Assembly: GCA_015522885.1 (NCBI GenBank)
Contig: WALJ01000204.1
Location: 1-7,489 of the forward strand
Length of the DNA stretch: 7,489 bases
Reading direction: 5' to 3'
Source: Thermoplasmata archaeon
GTDB taxonomy: Archaea; Thermoplasmatota; Thermoplasmata; WALJ01
The notes below the pieces were generated by a model. That model ran no database searches. It saw only the letters and a program-made list of their open reading frames with translations, and was not told the DNA's origin. Made by a program: the position numbers and the translations under genes. Shown in pieces: positions 1-5,638 of this stretch; the first letter of the stretch is position 1, and each line of letters starts with the position of its first letter.

Positions 1-947
1 CCTGTGACATACTTCGCAGGCGTGACATCGAAGGCAGGGTTTCGTGCATGAGAGCCCATCGGAGCTATCCTGCATTCCTGTGCATAGAGAACCTCGTCCT
101 CGGAGCGCTCCTCGATAACAATCTCATCCCCAGAGTCCATGCCCGGGTCGAAGGTGCTCATCGGTGCTGCGACATAGAAGGGTATTCTGTTCTCCTTTGC
201 CAGCACCGCTTTCTCATACGTCCCGATCTTATTAGCGAAATCACCGTTCTTTGCTATTCTGTCGGCCCCGACTATCACCATATCCACCTCTCCTTTTCTC
301 ATGAAATGCCCTGCGGCGTTATCCGCTATTATCGCATGCTCTATTCCCTCATTGAGAAGCTCCCATGCCGTGAGAGATGCGCCCTGAAGCCTAGGTCTCG
401 TTTCATCCACCCATACGAATACCTTTTTCCCATCCTTATGAGCGAATCTCATCGGAGCGAGTGCGGTGCCGTAATCCACCGTTGCAAGGGCCCCCGCATT
501 GCAGTGCGTCAGAATTTTCATTCCGTCTTCGATGAGTTCGTTTCCGTATCTCCCTATCTTTTCGCAGGCATCAAGCGTTCTCATCACATAGTTCTCCGCA
601 GCCTCGACCGGCTCATCACCGTTCTCTGTCTTATCCAGCATATAATCCACGGCGTGAAAGAGATCATGGGCAGTGGGCCTTGTGGATTTTATAAGCTCCG
701 CCCCTCTCTCCATTTCCCTCTCATTGTAGGCTAGAACCATCCCGTAGGCAGCAGCGGCACCTATGGCGGGAGCGCCCCTTACCACCATTTCCTCTATCGC
801 AAAAGCCACTTCCGAATATGTCTGAGCTTCGTATGTTTCGATGAAATGGGGGAGTTTCCTCTGGTCTATGAAACCCACGGAGCGGTTCTCCCTGTCGTAC
901 CACACGGAGCGCATATCCAGTACCGATTTGCCTATTTTGACCTTCAT
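1..947 (-). CDS. mtnA: S-methyl-5-thioribose-1-phosphate isomerase (MtnA), C-terminus cut by window edge
   Basis: Cytoplasmic enzyme of methionine salvage that converts 5-methylthioribose-1-phosphate to 5-methylthioribulose-1-phosphate; it belongs to the aIF2B/MtnA isomerase fold. I translated it by hand from the ATG at 947 and the frame is open for 315 codons to the left edge. Family motifs appear in order: RGAPAIGAAAAYG (about residues 58-69), STRPTAHDL (88-96), THCNAGALAT (147-156) with the catalytic Cys149, DETRPRLQGASLTAWE (181-196), VGADRIAKNGD (226-236) with the catalytic Asp229, and the near-C-terminal NPAFDVTP (303-310). Family members are usually about 340 residues, so only some 25-30 residues should be missing. 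It starts 32 bases after the RCK gene but has its own TATA box, so it need not be in that operon. The related ribose-1,5-bisphosphate isomerase is a less likely reading given the motif set. Confidence 0.93.
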   Translation of the reverse strand, partial: MKVKIGKSVLDMRSVWYDRENRSVGFIDQRKLPHFIETYEAQTYSEVAFAIEEMVVRGAPAIGAAAAYGMVLAYNEREMERGAELIKSTRPTAHDLFHAVDYMLDKTENGDEPVEAAENYVMRTLDACEKIGRYGNELIEDGMKILTHCNAGALATVDYGTALAPMRFAHKDGKKVFVWVDETRPRLQGASLTAWELLNEGIEHAIIADNAAGHFMRKGEVDMVIVGADRIAKNGDFANKIGTYEKAVLAKENRIPFYVAAPMSTFDPGMDSGDEIVIEERSEDEVLYAQECRIAPMGSHARNPAFDVTPAKYVT

Positions 948-965
948 AGGGCTGCAATGAACACG

Positions 966-979
966 GGATTTAAAAGTGT
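966..979 (-). promoter_or_regulatory. TATA box for mtnA, predicted leaderless start
   Basis: On the minus strand the spacer reads ACTTTTAAAT, centred near 973, about 26 bases before the mtnA ATG at 947. This is the archaeal TATA-to-transcription-start distance, so the mRNA probably begins at or next to the ATG. No Shine-Dalgarno sequence is visible in the 32-base spacer, which supports the leaderless reading. Confidence 0.6.
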
Positions 980-1606
980 TTACAGCATCCTCTTTGCAAT
1001 CTCTATCGTTCTTCCGCTTCCGAGCAGATAGAGCACGTCCCCCGGCCCGTATTCTTCGTTTTTAGCCGGTTTCAGTATGCTCTTTCCCCTTCTGAGGCCT
1101 ATGACATTTACCCCGGAGTCCTTTTCGAGACTGCCTATTCTGCCCGATTTCGAAGCGGTCAATGCGTGAAGCTCCGCGCCGTTCCCGAGATATACTCTTG
1201 AAGCCGCCTTCGTGTACTGGAGAGCGCCGTTCACCAGTTCTTTCGCACCTAGTGACGATTCGGGTATGACATAATCCGCGCCGGCTTTATACAATTTATC
1301 GACACTTTCGAGCCTTTCCGCCGTTGTCAGCACTTTTATGGAAGGGTTCATCGATTTCGCCGCAAGGGTTATGAAGGCATTGGCAACATCCGAATCCGCA
1401 CTCGCTATTAGTATCTCAGTTCTCTCTATCCCCGCCTTCCTGAGAACATCCTCCTTGGTCGCATCCCCCACCACATAGGGGTGCGGCAGTTCTCTCAGTT
1501 TTTCGGGGTTTTTGTCTATGACCACTATGTTCCCCGTCTCCTTTTCCAGCCGCTCCACGCATATCTTTCCGGCAGGACCGTAGCCGCAGATGAGTACAAG
1601 GCTCAT
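980..1606 (-). CDS. Soluble RCK/TrkA-type potassium-channel regulatory protein
   Basis: A 208-residue cytoplasmic protein with an RCK_N (TrkA-N) Rossmann domain at about 1-118 and an RCK_C (TrkA-C) domain at about 137-207, and no membrane segment. The Rossmann signature is intact: GYGPAG at 8-13, an acidic residue ending strand 2 (VVID, Asp31), and GDAT at 47-50. Such proteins form ring-shaped gating assemblies on K+ channels or transporters and bind nucleotides or ions. The gene overlaps the upstream channel gene by four bases (ATGA), and a GGGGGTG Shine-Dalgarno-like stretch lies about four bases before its ATG, so translation is probably coupled. Unlike its partner it keeps a full GxGxxG loop, so the two RCK units may bind different ligands. 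Partnership with the neighbouring channel is inferred from the overlap. The alternative is a regulator of a TrkH/KtrB transporter encoded elsewhere. Confidence 0.88.
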   Translation of the reverse strand: MSLVLICGYGPAGKICVERLEKETGNIVVIDKNPEKLRELPHPYVVGDATKEDVLRKAGIERTEILIASADSDVANAFITLAAKSMNPSIKVLTTAERLESVDKLYKAGADYVIPESSLGAKELVNGALQYTKAASRVYLGNGAELHALTASKSGRIGSLEKDSGVNVIGLRRGKSILKPAKNEEYGPGDVLYLLGSGRTIEIAKRML

Positions 1607-2592
1607 ACGACACCCCCTTTAAGTCGCTTCACCGCATCGTGTGTGGCGGCCAGATTGAGAATGTCGCCTTTCTTTATCGTTATCTCGGCAGAGTAAGGTA
1701 TGAAATCACCGCTTCTCCTTATCCCCACAGGAAGTACGCCTTCTATCTTTCCTATATCCGACAGTCTTTTTCCCGGCATTCCTGAGCTCTCGTCCACCTG
1801 AATCTGATGTAGAGAAAGATAACCGTCTATATCCCTCGCACCCTCCGCTTCGCCGATAGCTCTGGAGGCCAGCATCTCTCCAGAGATTATCTCAGGCATA
1901 GCCACGACCGAGGCACCGGAATTTCTGAGAATCTTCTCGGAACTCTTCTCTGCGGCGGAGGCAGCTATGCGAAGTCTTCTGTTCATATGCCGTGCGGTGA
2001 GCGCTATGAAGGCGTTCGTGCTGTCATCGGAGGTTATGATGATGGCGGATGCCCCCTTTATTCGGGCTTTTGAGAGCACCTCTTCCCTTGTCGGGTCTCC
2101 GAGAACCGCGGGGATGTTCTTCTCCGTCATATCCCTCGTCTTCTTCGCATCCGGGTCTACGACGACCATAGAAATGCCTCTTCTGGCAAGCTCTCTTACG
2201 CTCTCTTCACCCAGCTCGCTGAGACCCGCAACGATGACATGCCCTTTCTCAGGAATAGCAGGGCCTTTTTTTTCCACGACTTTCTTCATCTTCTCCTCGA
2301 ACCATGGACCTACGCCTATCTCGATGCCGACGAAGATTATGAAGACACCGGTTATTACCATGAATATGCTGAATAACTCTCCTGCCTGGCTGGTGAGGTT
2401 TATGCCGCTGTTGGAGTAGCCGAGGGTTGATATCGTAATTACCGTCCAGTACAGGGCGTCGATGATGGTCGGGCTTCCCCCTTCCATGACGGTCTTTATG
2501 TAAACATATCCTATGGAGCCTATCAAAAGCGTGGAGATTATCATCAGAAAGAATATCGTCAGCCGGTTTCTGAGGGTATATCCTTTGAACAT
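1603..2592 (-). CDS. Two-TM potassium channel subunit with RCK domain (MthK-like), GYS selectivity filter
   Basis: A 329-residue membrane protein resembling MthK-type K+ channels. Order: TM1 at about 12-33, pore helix and filter at about 44-61, TM2 at about 72-95, then RCK_N at about 116-235 (GLSELG 123-128, VVVD ending at Asp146, GDPT 165-168) and RCK_C at about 258-325. The pore reads ALYWTVITISTLGYSNSG, so the filter is TLGYS where K+ channels normally have TVGYG; the codons (GGC TAC TCC) are unambiguous. The nucleotide loop GLSELG has Ser in place of the second Gly, as is common in ligand-gated RCK channels. The ATG at 2592 is the first start after an in-frame TAA at 2617-2619 and lies 26 bases from a TATA box. 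It is the first gene of a two-gene unit with the free RCK protein. Likely role: K+ conduction gated by ions or nucleotides at the cytoplasmic ring. Confidence 0.9.
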   Translation of the reverse strand: MFKGYTLRNRLTIFFLMIISTLLIGSIGYVYIKTVMEGGSPTIIDALYWTVITISTLGYSNSGINLTSQAGELFSIFMVITGVFIIFVGIEIGVGPWFEEKMKKVVEKKGPAIPEKGHVIVAGLSELGEESVRELARRGISMVVVDPDAKKTRDMTEKNIPAVLGDPTREEVLSKARIKGASAIIITSDDSTNAFIALTARHMNRRLRIAASAAEKSSEKILRNSGASVVAMPEIISGEMLASRAIGEAEGARDIDGYLSLHQIQVDESSGMPGKRLSDIGKIEGVLPVGIRRSGDFIPYSAEITIKKGDILNLAATHDAVKRLKGGVV

Positions 2593-2611
2593 CGCACAGC
2601 CATTACCACCT

Positions 2612-2624
2612 CCTTTTTAAATGT
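2612..2624 (-). promoter_or_regulatory. TATA box of the potassium-channel operon
   Basis: On the minus strand CATTTAAAAAGG, centred near 2618, lies 26 bases before the channel ATG at 2592, predicting transcription start at that ATG. A purine-rich GGAGGTGGT follows directly (about 2613-2605). It looks like a Shine-Dalgarno element but would sit upstream of the predicted start and is 12 or more bases from the ATG, so it may not work as one. Confidence 0.6.
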
Positions 2625-2691
2625 TGGCGAAGAGAGTGTGGTATCGCGAATTTGTTTGTGTTTTGAATACCGTAGCTTCGCAGCTTTTACT

Positions 2692-2704
2692 GAAACTTTA
2701 AATA
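2692..2704 (+). promoter_or_regulatory. BRE/TATA promoter of the SRP RNA gene
   Basis: GAAAC followed by TTTAAATA (2697-2704) forms a BRE-like element plus a strong TATA box centred near 2700. Adding about 26 bases puts the transcription start at 2725-2727, exactly where the terminal helix of the SRP RNA begins. The independent structural evidence for the RNA 5' end makes this the best supported promoter in the window. Confidence 0.75.
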
Positions 2705-2725
2705 TCAAATAAAGACTGCCACTCT

Positions 2726-3036
2726 GCCAGGCTCGACCGGGGGGTCAGGCGTCCCCTGTAACCCGAAATCGCCTATACGCGGGGGTGACGGTCGGGAGCG
2801 GCGTAGCCGGTCTTTCCACCGGGCCGGAGCCGACTATGAGGCCCTGTCCTGAGGGGCTGAAGGTGGTTCGGTTTGTCTGCCGGAGGGCAGACATCCGACC
2901 TCTGCCACAGAAAACGGGTCAGGCCCGGAAGGGAGCAGCCCTACTGTGGACTATCGGCGCTCTCAGGGTTGCGGGACCGAGAAGGCCTCCGGACAAACCG
3001 GCGGGTGGCCGAGCGTCAATCCCGGCTGGCCTGGTA
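2726..3036 (+). ncRNA. Archaeal signal recognition particle (7S) RNA
   Basis: RNA scaffold of the SRP, which binds SRP54 and SRP19 and targets nascent membrane and secreted proteins to the Sec translocon. The helix 8 core is clear: GGGTCAGGCCC, tetraloop GGAA (2927-2930), GGGAGCAGCCC, closed by CCACAG (2905-2910) pairing with CTGTGG (2944-2949). Helix 6 is a perfect 7-bp stem GTCTGCC/GGCAGAC (2875-2881, 2886-2892) capped by GGAG, the tetraloop class bound by SRP19. The 5' domain has the conserved TGTAAC turn at 2757-2762 in a typical archaeal Alu-like fold. The ends pair: CCAGGC (2727-2732) with GCCTGG (3029-3034), and CCGGG (2737-2741) with CCCGG (3021-3025). The length, about 311 nt, fits archaeal 7S RNA. 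The 3' end is set by this pairing (uncertain by a few bases); no clear T-rich terminator follows. Confidence 0.95.
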
Positions 3037-3037
3037 C

Positions 3038-4420
3038 TCATCCTTCATTGATTACCCCACCCTCTATCTTTACAGACATTACAAGAGAGATGCCGAGGAG
3101 GGCGCTCAACATATTTGATACTGCCATTCCATACCATATCCCCGAAGCCCCGAGTTTTATGCCTATTATATAGCAAAGGGGCAGTCTCATCACCCACAGC
3201 CTTATTATGGCCATGATCATCTGAAACTCGGTTCTGCCTGTTCCGTTGAAATAGCCGACGGAGCTTCTGAATATGCTGAAAAAAGGCATTCCGAGCGAGA
3301 TTATCGTCATGAAGACCACACCTTCCCGTATCACGGCAGGGTCATTAGTAAAGAAAGAAAGTATTGGTTCGGAGAACAATATGAATATTCCCGAGAATAA
3401 CCATAGAAGCAGGAAGGCAGTCATGGAAATCTTCCAGTAACTTTCCTTCGCTCTTTCTATCTTATTTGCTCCTATGTTCTGTCCAACAATAGGCACTAGT
3501 GAAAAGGCAAGGCCGTCGACTATTATAAATGTCAGGTTTATCATGCGGTTTCCTATGCCATATGCTGCCAGTGCTAAATCTGACTGGGTAACATGCACGA
3601 TTATGATGTTCAGGACAACAAAACCAAGGGCTGTGAATGTCATGCCTATTGATGAAGGGGTTCCCACGCGAGTTATCTTGCGCACTATTCCCGATTCTAG
3701 TTTCATGTCCTTCCTTCTTAATTTTATATCTAGTTTTCCAGAGAAGAGGTAGTGAATTGCAAGAGCTGCGTAAATTATTCTCGAAATCAAAGTGGCAAGA
3801 GCCGCTCCTATCACTCCCATTTCCGGAAAGCCCATCCATCCGAATATCATAATCGGATCCAGAATTACATTCAAAAGAAGTGTGAACCCATTGAGATACA
3901 TGGGTGTTATCGTGTTTCCCCATCCTCTAAGAACCCTTGTGAAGACTATGCTGATGAACATGAAAGGCATGCTCAAAAATATTATAGATGTATATGCAAT
4001 GGATATATTCGTAACATCTGGACCCGCACCTATCGCCGTTATGAGAAGCGAGGCTGAGAGGAACCCGGCAACCCCAAGTATGCTGGAGAGTATGACAGAA
4101 AAACTGAGCATCTGGCCCGAGACTTTTCTAACCATATTCCTGTTTCTGGCTCCGGTGTACTGAGATACAAGTGCGGTTCCCGCGCTCCCGAAACCCACGG
4201 CTATGGACATGAACATGAATATCAGAGGCCACGAGAGGTTGAGCGCGGCTATTGCCGAACCGCTACCTTTTTGAAGATGACCCACCCAGAATATATCGGC
4301 AAGATTATATCCGGTCTGCATTAGGCTGGTGACCATCATGGGCCATCCAAGGATGAAAGCAGCTTTCAGCACATTTCCGTTCAGAACTTCGTGCTGAACT
4401 TCCTTGGGGGTTCTGAGCAT
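3038..4420 (-). CDS. MATE-family multidrug/metabolite efflux transporter
   Basis: A 460-residue polytopic membrane protein of the MATE family (DinF/NorM-like, COG0534), about 12 membrane segments in two homologous halves; it would export drugs or metabolites in exchange for Na+ or H+. Family features: an Asp in the first helix (Asp42 in NLADIFWVGH, matching Asp41 of PfMATE), SQYTGARN (86-93) and its second-half counterpart GQNIGANKIERA (313-324), VLRGWGNT (163-170), NVILDP (184-189) with Asn and Asp spaced as in PfMATE Asn180/Asp184, and NGTGRT (392-397). Length is normal for the family. The ATG at 4420 lies 26 bases from a TATA box at 4441-4450, supporting this start and a leaderless mRNA. 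The stop codon sits one or two bases from the 3' end of the convergent SRP RNA gene. The substrate cannot be read from sequence. Confidence 0.93.
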   Translation of the reverse strand: MLRTPKEVQHEVLNGNVLKAAFILGWPMMVTSLMQTGYNLADIFWVGHLQKGSGSAIAALNLSWPLIFMFMSIAVGFGSAGTALVSQYTGARNRNMVRKVSGQMLSFSVILSSILGVAGFLSASLLITAIGAGPDVTNISIAYTSIIFLSMPFMFISIVFTRVLRGWGNTITPMYLNGFTLLLNVILDPIMIFGWMGFPEMGVIGAALATLISRIIYAALAIHYLFSGKLDIKLRRKDMKLESGIVRKITRVGTPSSIGMTFTALGFVVLNIIIVHVTQSDLALAAYGIGNRMINLTFIIVDGLAFSLVPIVGQNIGANKIERAKESYWKISMTAFLLLWLFSGIFILFSEPILSFFTNDPAVIREGVVFMTIISLGMPFFSIFRSSVGYFNGTGRTEFQMIMAIIRLWVMRLPLCYIIGIKLGASGIWYGMAVSNMLSALLGISLVMSVKIEGGVINEG

Positions 4421-4440
4421 CTGAGGGAGATTGACATGCC

Positions 4441-4450
4441 GTTAAAAAAC
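4441..4450 (-). promoter_or_regulatory. TATA box of the MATE transporter gene
   Basis: On the minus strand GTTTTTTAAC, centred near 4446, lies 26 bases before the ATG at 4420, so transcription is predicted to start at the start codon. The inverted repeat at 4453-4468 lies immediately upstream, over the place where a BRE would be. Confidence 0.6.
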
Positions 4451-4452
4451 CT

Positions 4453-4468
4453 TTGCATGTTAATGCAA
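4453..4468. repeat. Inverted repeat TTGCAT-gtta-ATGCAA next to the MATE promoter
   Basis: Two perfect 6-base arms with a 4-base spacer, two bases upstream of the MATE TATA box. A further TTTGCAT half-site is at 4510-4516, just after the rlmE-side TATA box, and a related CGCAAT follows at 4475-4480. Position and symmetry suit a dimeric transcription-factor operator for the divergent promoters. A role is inferred, and AT-rich intergenic DNA produces such palindromes by chance fairly easily. Confidence 0.4.
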
Positions 4469-4492
4469 TTATTTCGCAATCATTTTTTAGAT

Positions 4493-4508
4493 AGCTATTT
4501 AAAGAGCT
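4493..4508 (+). promoter_or_regulatory. TATA-box palindrome of the plus-strand rlmE-side promoter
   Basis: AGCTATTTAAAGAGCT is a palindrome broken only at one symmetric base pair and is centred on TTTAAA (4498-4503). Used as a TATA box on the plus strand, it predicts a start near 4526-4527. That gives a leader of about 25 bases to the ATG at 4552, or about 136 bases to the homology-supported ATG at 4663. A weaker alternative, TATAGA at 4521-4526, would suit a leaderless start at 4552. Confidence 0.45.
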
Positions 4509-4526
4509 GTTTGCATAAAGTATAGA

Positions 4527-4662
4527 AATTTTTTGAACGAATCCATACTATATGCACACAGAAACCGGAGAAAAAATCTTTTCAGGTCGGAATCCGCAAA
4601 CGAAATCGAGATGCAAAAAAGATATATCGGAGCGCTCTTTCCCTTTCGTGTCAAAAAACTGG
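4527..4662 (+). other. Leader or N-terminal extension region upstream of rlmE
   Basis: This is the transcribed part of the 242-base gap between the MATE and rlmE genes. The rlmE frame stays open back to an ATG at 4552, adding 37 residues (Lys/Arg/Ser-rich, no recognisable domain). A second frame starting with TTG at 4533 also stays open through here. I find no tRNA cloverleaf, C/D-box motifs or Shine-Dalgarno sequence before 4663. It may be a long 5' leader or a lineage-specific extension of RlmE. Confidence 0.35.
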
Positions 4663-5286
4663 ATGTCGAGAAAAAAACACGATCACTATTACAGAAAGGC
4701 AAAAACGGAAGGATACAGGTCCAGAGCAGCCTACAAACTCATCCAGATACACCGGAAATTCGGCATATTTCGCGAGGGAGATACCGTAGTCGAGCTTGGA
4801 GCGGCACCGGGGGGCTGGTCGCAGATAGCTCTCCGCTTCATAGGTGAGAAAGGCATTCTCATCGGTATAGACCTCCAGAGAATAGAGCCCATAAAGGGTG
4901 CTGTCTTCATAAAAGGCGATTTCACGGAAAAAGAGAGCGCCGATAAGATAAAGGAAGCTCTCGGGTGGAGAGAGGTTTCGGTCGTCATTTCTGACATGTC
5001 TCCGAATATATCGGGTGTGTACTCCACGGACCATGCAAGGTCGACATATCTGGCAGAGCTTGCGCTGAATTTTGCGGTTGAGAACCTGAAAAGAGGCGGA
5101 GTTCTGGTGGTGAAAATATTCGAAGGGGAGATGATACGGGATTATTTGAGGAGCGCAAAGAAGCACTTCGGGATGGTGAAGCTCTACTCGCCGAAGGCAT
5201 CCAGAAGCTCCAGTTCCGAGATATATATGATAGCGAAAGGGTTCAGGGGAAGGGACGGAAGCGATATGAGTTCAGAAAATCCCTGA
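4663..5286 (+). CDS. rlmE: 23S rRNA (uridine-2'-O)-methyltransferase RlmE/FtsJ
   Basis: SAM-dependent methyltransferase of the RrmJ/FtsJ family, which in bacteria methylates the 2'-O of a uridine in the 23S rRNA A loop. From the ATG at 4663 the product is 207 residues, close to the family norm, and opens with the typical basic segment (RKKHDHYYRKAKTEGYRSR). SAM motif I is VVELGAAPGGWSQIA (42-56). All four catalytic-tetrad positions are present: Lys25 (RAAYKL), Asp111 (ISDMSPN), Lys151 (VVKIFEG) and Glu186 (SSEIY). An in-frame ATG at 4552 would add 37 residues with no family counterpart that I know; I chose 4663 on homology, but no TATA box or Shine-Dalgarno sequence sits at the right distance from it, so the start is uncertain. 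Its 3' end overlaps the convergent DUF123 gene by 44 bases. The methylation target in this archaeon is inferred from the family. Confidence 0.92.
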   Translation: MSRKKHDHYYRKAKTEGYRSRAAYKLIQIHRKFGIFREGDTVVELGAAPGGWSQIALRFIGEKGILIGIDLQRIEPIKGAVFIKGDFTEKESADKIKEALGWREVSVVISDMSPNISGVYSTDHARSTYLAELALNFAVENLKRGGVLVVKIFEGEMIRDYLRSAKKHFGMVKLYSPKASRSSSSEIYMIAKGFRGRDGSDMSSENP

Positions 5287-5638
5287 TTTCTCCCTTCCCG
5301 CATATGAAAAGATGGCTTGAAAGCGGAGAATCCGAGGCTCCGAACCCGGGAATGCTCTCAAATCTTTCCGAGAGATGGCTGGCAATTTCGATTTCACTGC
5401 CTCCCTCCTTTATGAAAGCTTCTTCCGCCTTTGCGTACTGCAAAAGATAATCTATGTGCCACCTTAGCTTCTTCTCATCTCTCAGGTGCCTTTTCACCCT
5501 CGCTTCAATCCCTCCGGGGCCTTTGGCAGAACCGACATAACAGTAATTTCCAGCGGAAAAATGCAGAGTTCCAACGGTGCCTATCCTGATATCCGCATCC
5601 TTTTCGAGCTTTATCAGGAGGATATATGCTCCTTTCAA
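5243..5638 (-). CDS. DUF123 / Uri-superfamily GIY-YIG-like endonuclease
   Basis: A 131-residue protein of the archaeal DUF123 family (COG1833), a GIY-YIG-related fold of suspected nuclease activity; its substrate in the cell is not established. Visible features: GAYILL at 3-8 and NYCYVGSAKGPGG at 31-43 (the GIY...YIG equivalent), then RVKRHLRDEKKLRWHIDYLL (47-66) with conserved Arg47, His51, His61 and Asp63, and GFGASDSPLSSHLF (98-111). As I recall the family, the last motif usually has cysteines (GFGASDCxCxSHL); here they are Ser and Leu. Translation starts at TTG (5636-5638), overlapping the stop of the upstream dehydrogenase as TTGA, with GGAAGG nine bases upstream as a possible ribosome site. 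The start at MKGAY matches where family members begin. The overlap makes it the second gene of a coupled pair with the SDR; a functional link is not evident. Confidence 0.88.
   Translation of the reverse strand: MKGAYILLIKLEKDADIRIGTVGTLHFSAGNYCYVGSAKGPGGIEARVKRHLRDEKKLRWHIDYLLQYAKAEEAFIKEGGSEIEIASHLSERFESIPGFGASDSPLSSHLFICGKGEIRDFLNSYRFRPFP

Noticed and set aside
48..734. Plus-strand open frame of 228 codons
   Set aside because: It lies antisense to mtnA, whose minus-strand translation shows all the family motifs; the plus-strand product is rich in Cys, His and Arg with no recognisable domain.
948..979. SAM-type or other riboswitch upstream of mtnA
   Set aside because: The spacer is only 32 bases and contains a TATA box positioned for a leaderless mRNA, which leaves no room for an aptamer.
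2601..2603. ATG at 2603, right after GGAGGTGGTA, as a channel start
   Set aside because: It is out of frame with the channel; the in-frame ATG at 2592 is the only available start after the TAA at 2617-2619.
2645..2675. GGTAT...ATACC inverted repeat between the channel and SRP promoters
   Set aside because: The arms are only 5 bases, the spacer is more than 20 bases, and it is not positioned on either TATA box; likely chance.
2785..3173. Three overlapping plus-strand open frames
   Set aside because: They fall within or run out of the SRP RNA gene and encode low-complexity Gly/Pro/Arg peptides; the RNA structure explains the sequence.
4533..4847. Plus-strand frame with a TTG start overlapping the beginning of rlmE
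   Set aside because: It runs out of frame through the conserved RlmE N-terminus and has no recognisable domain; rlmE explains the coding signal.
4651..5166. Minus-strand open frame of 171 codons
   Set aside because: It is antisense to the conserved RlmE core and carries no recognisable motif.
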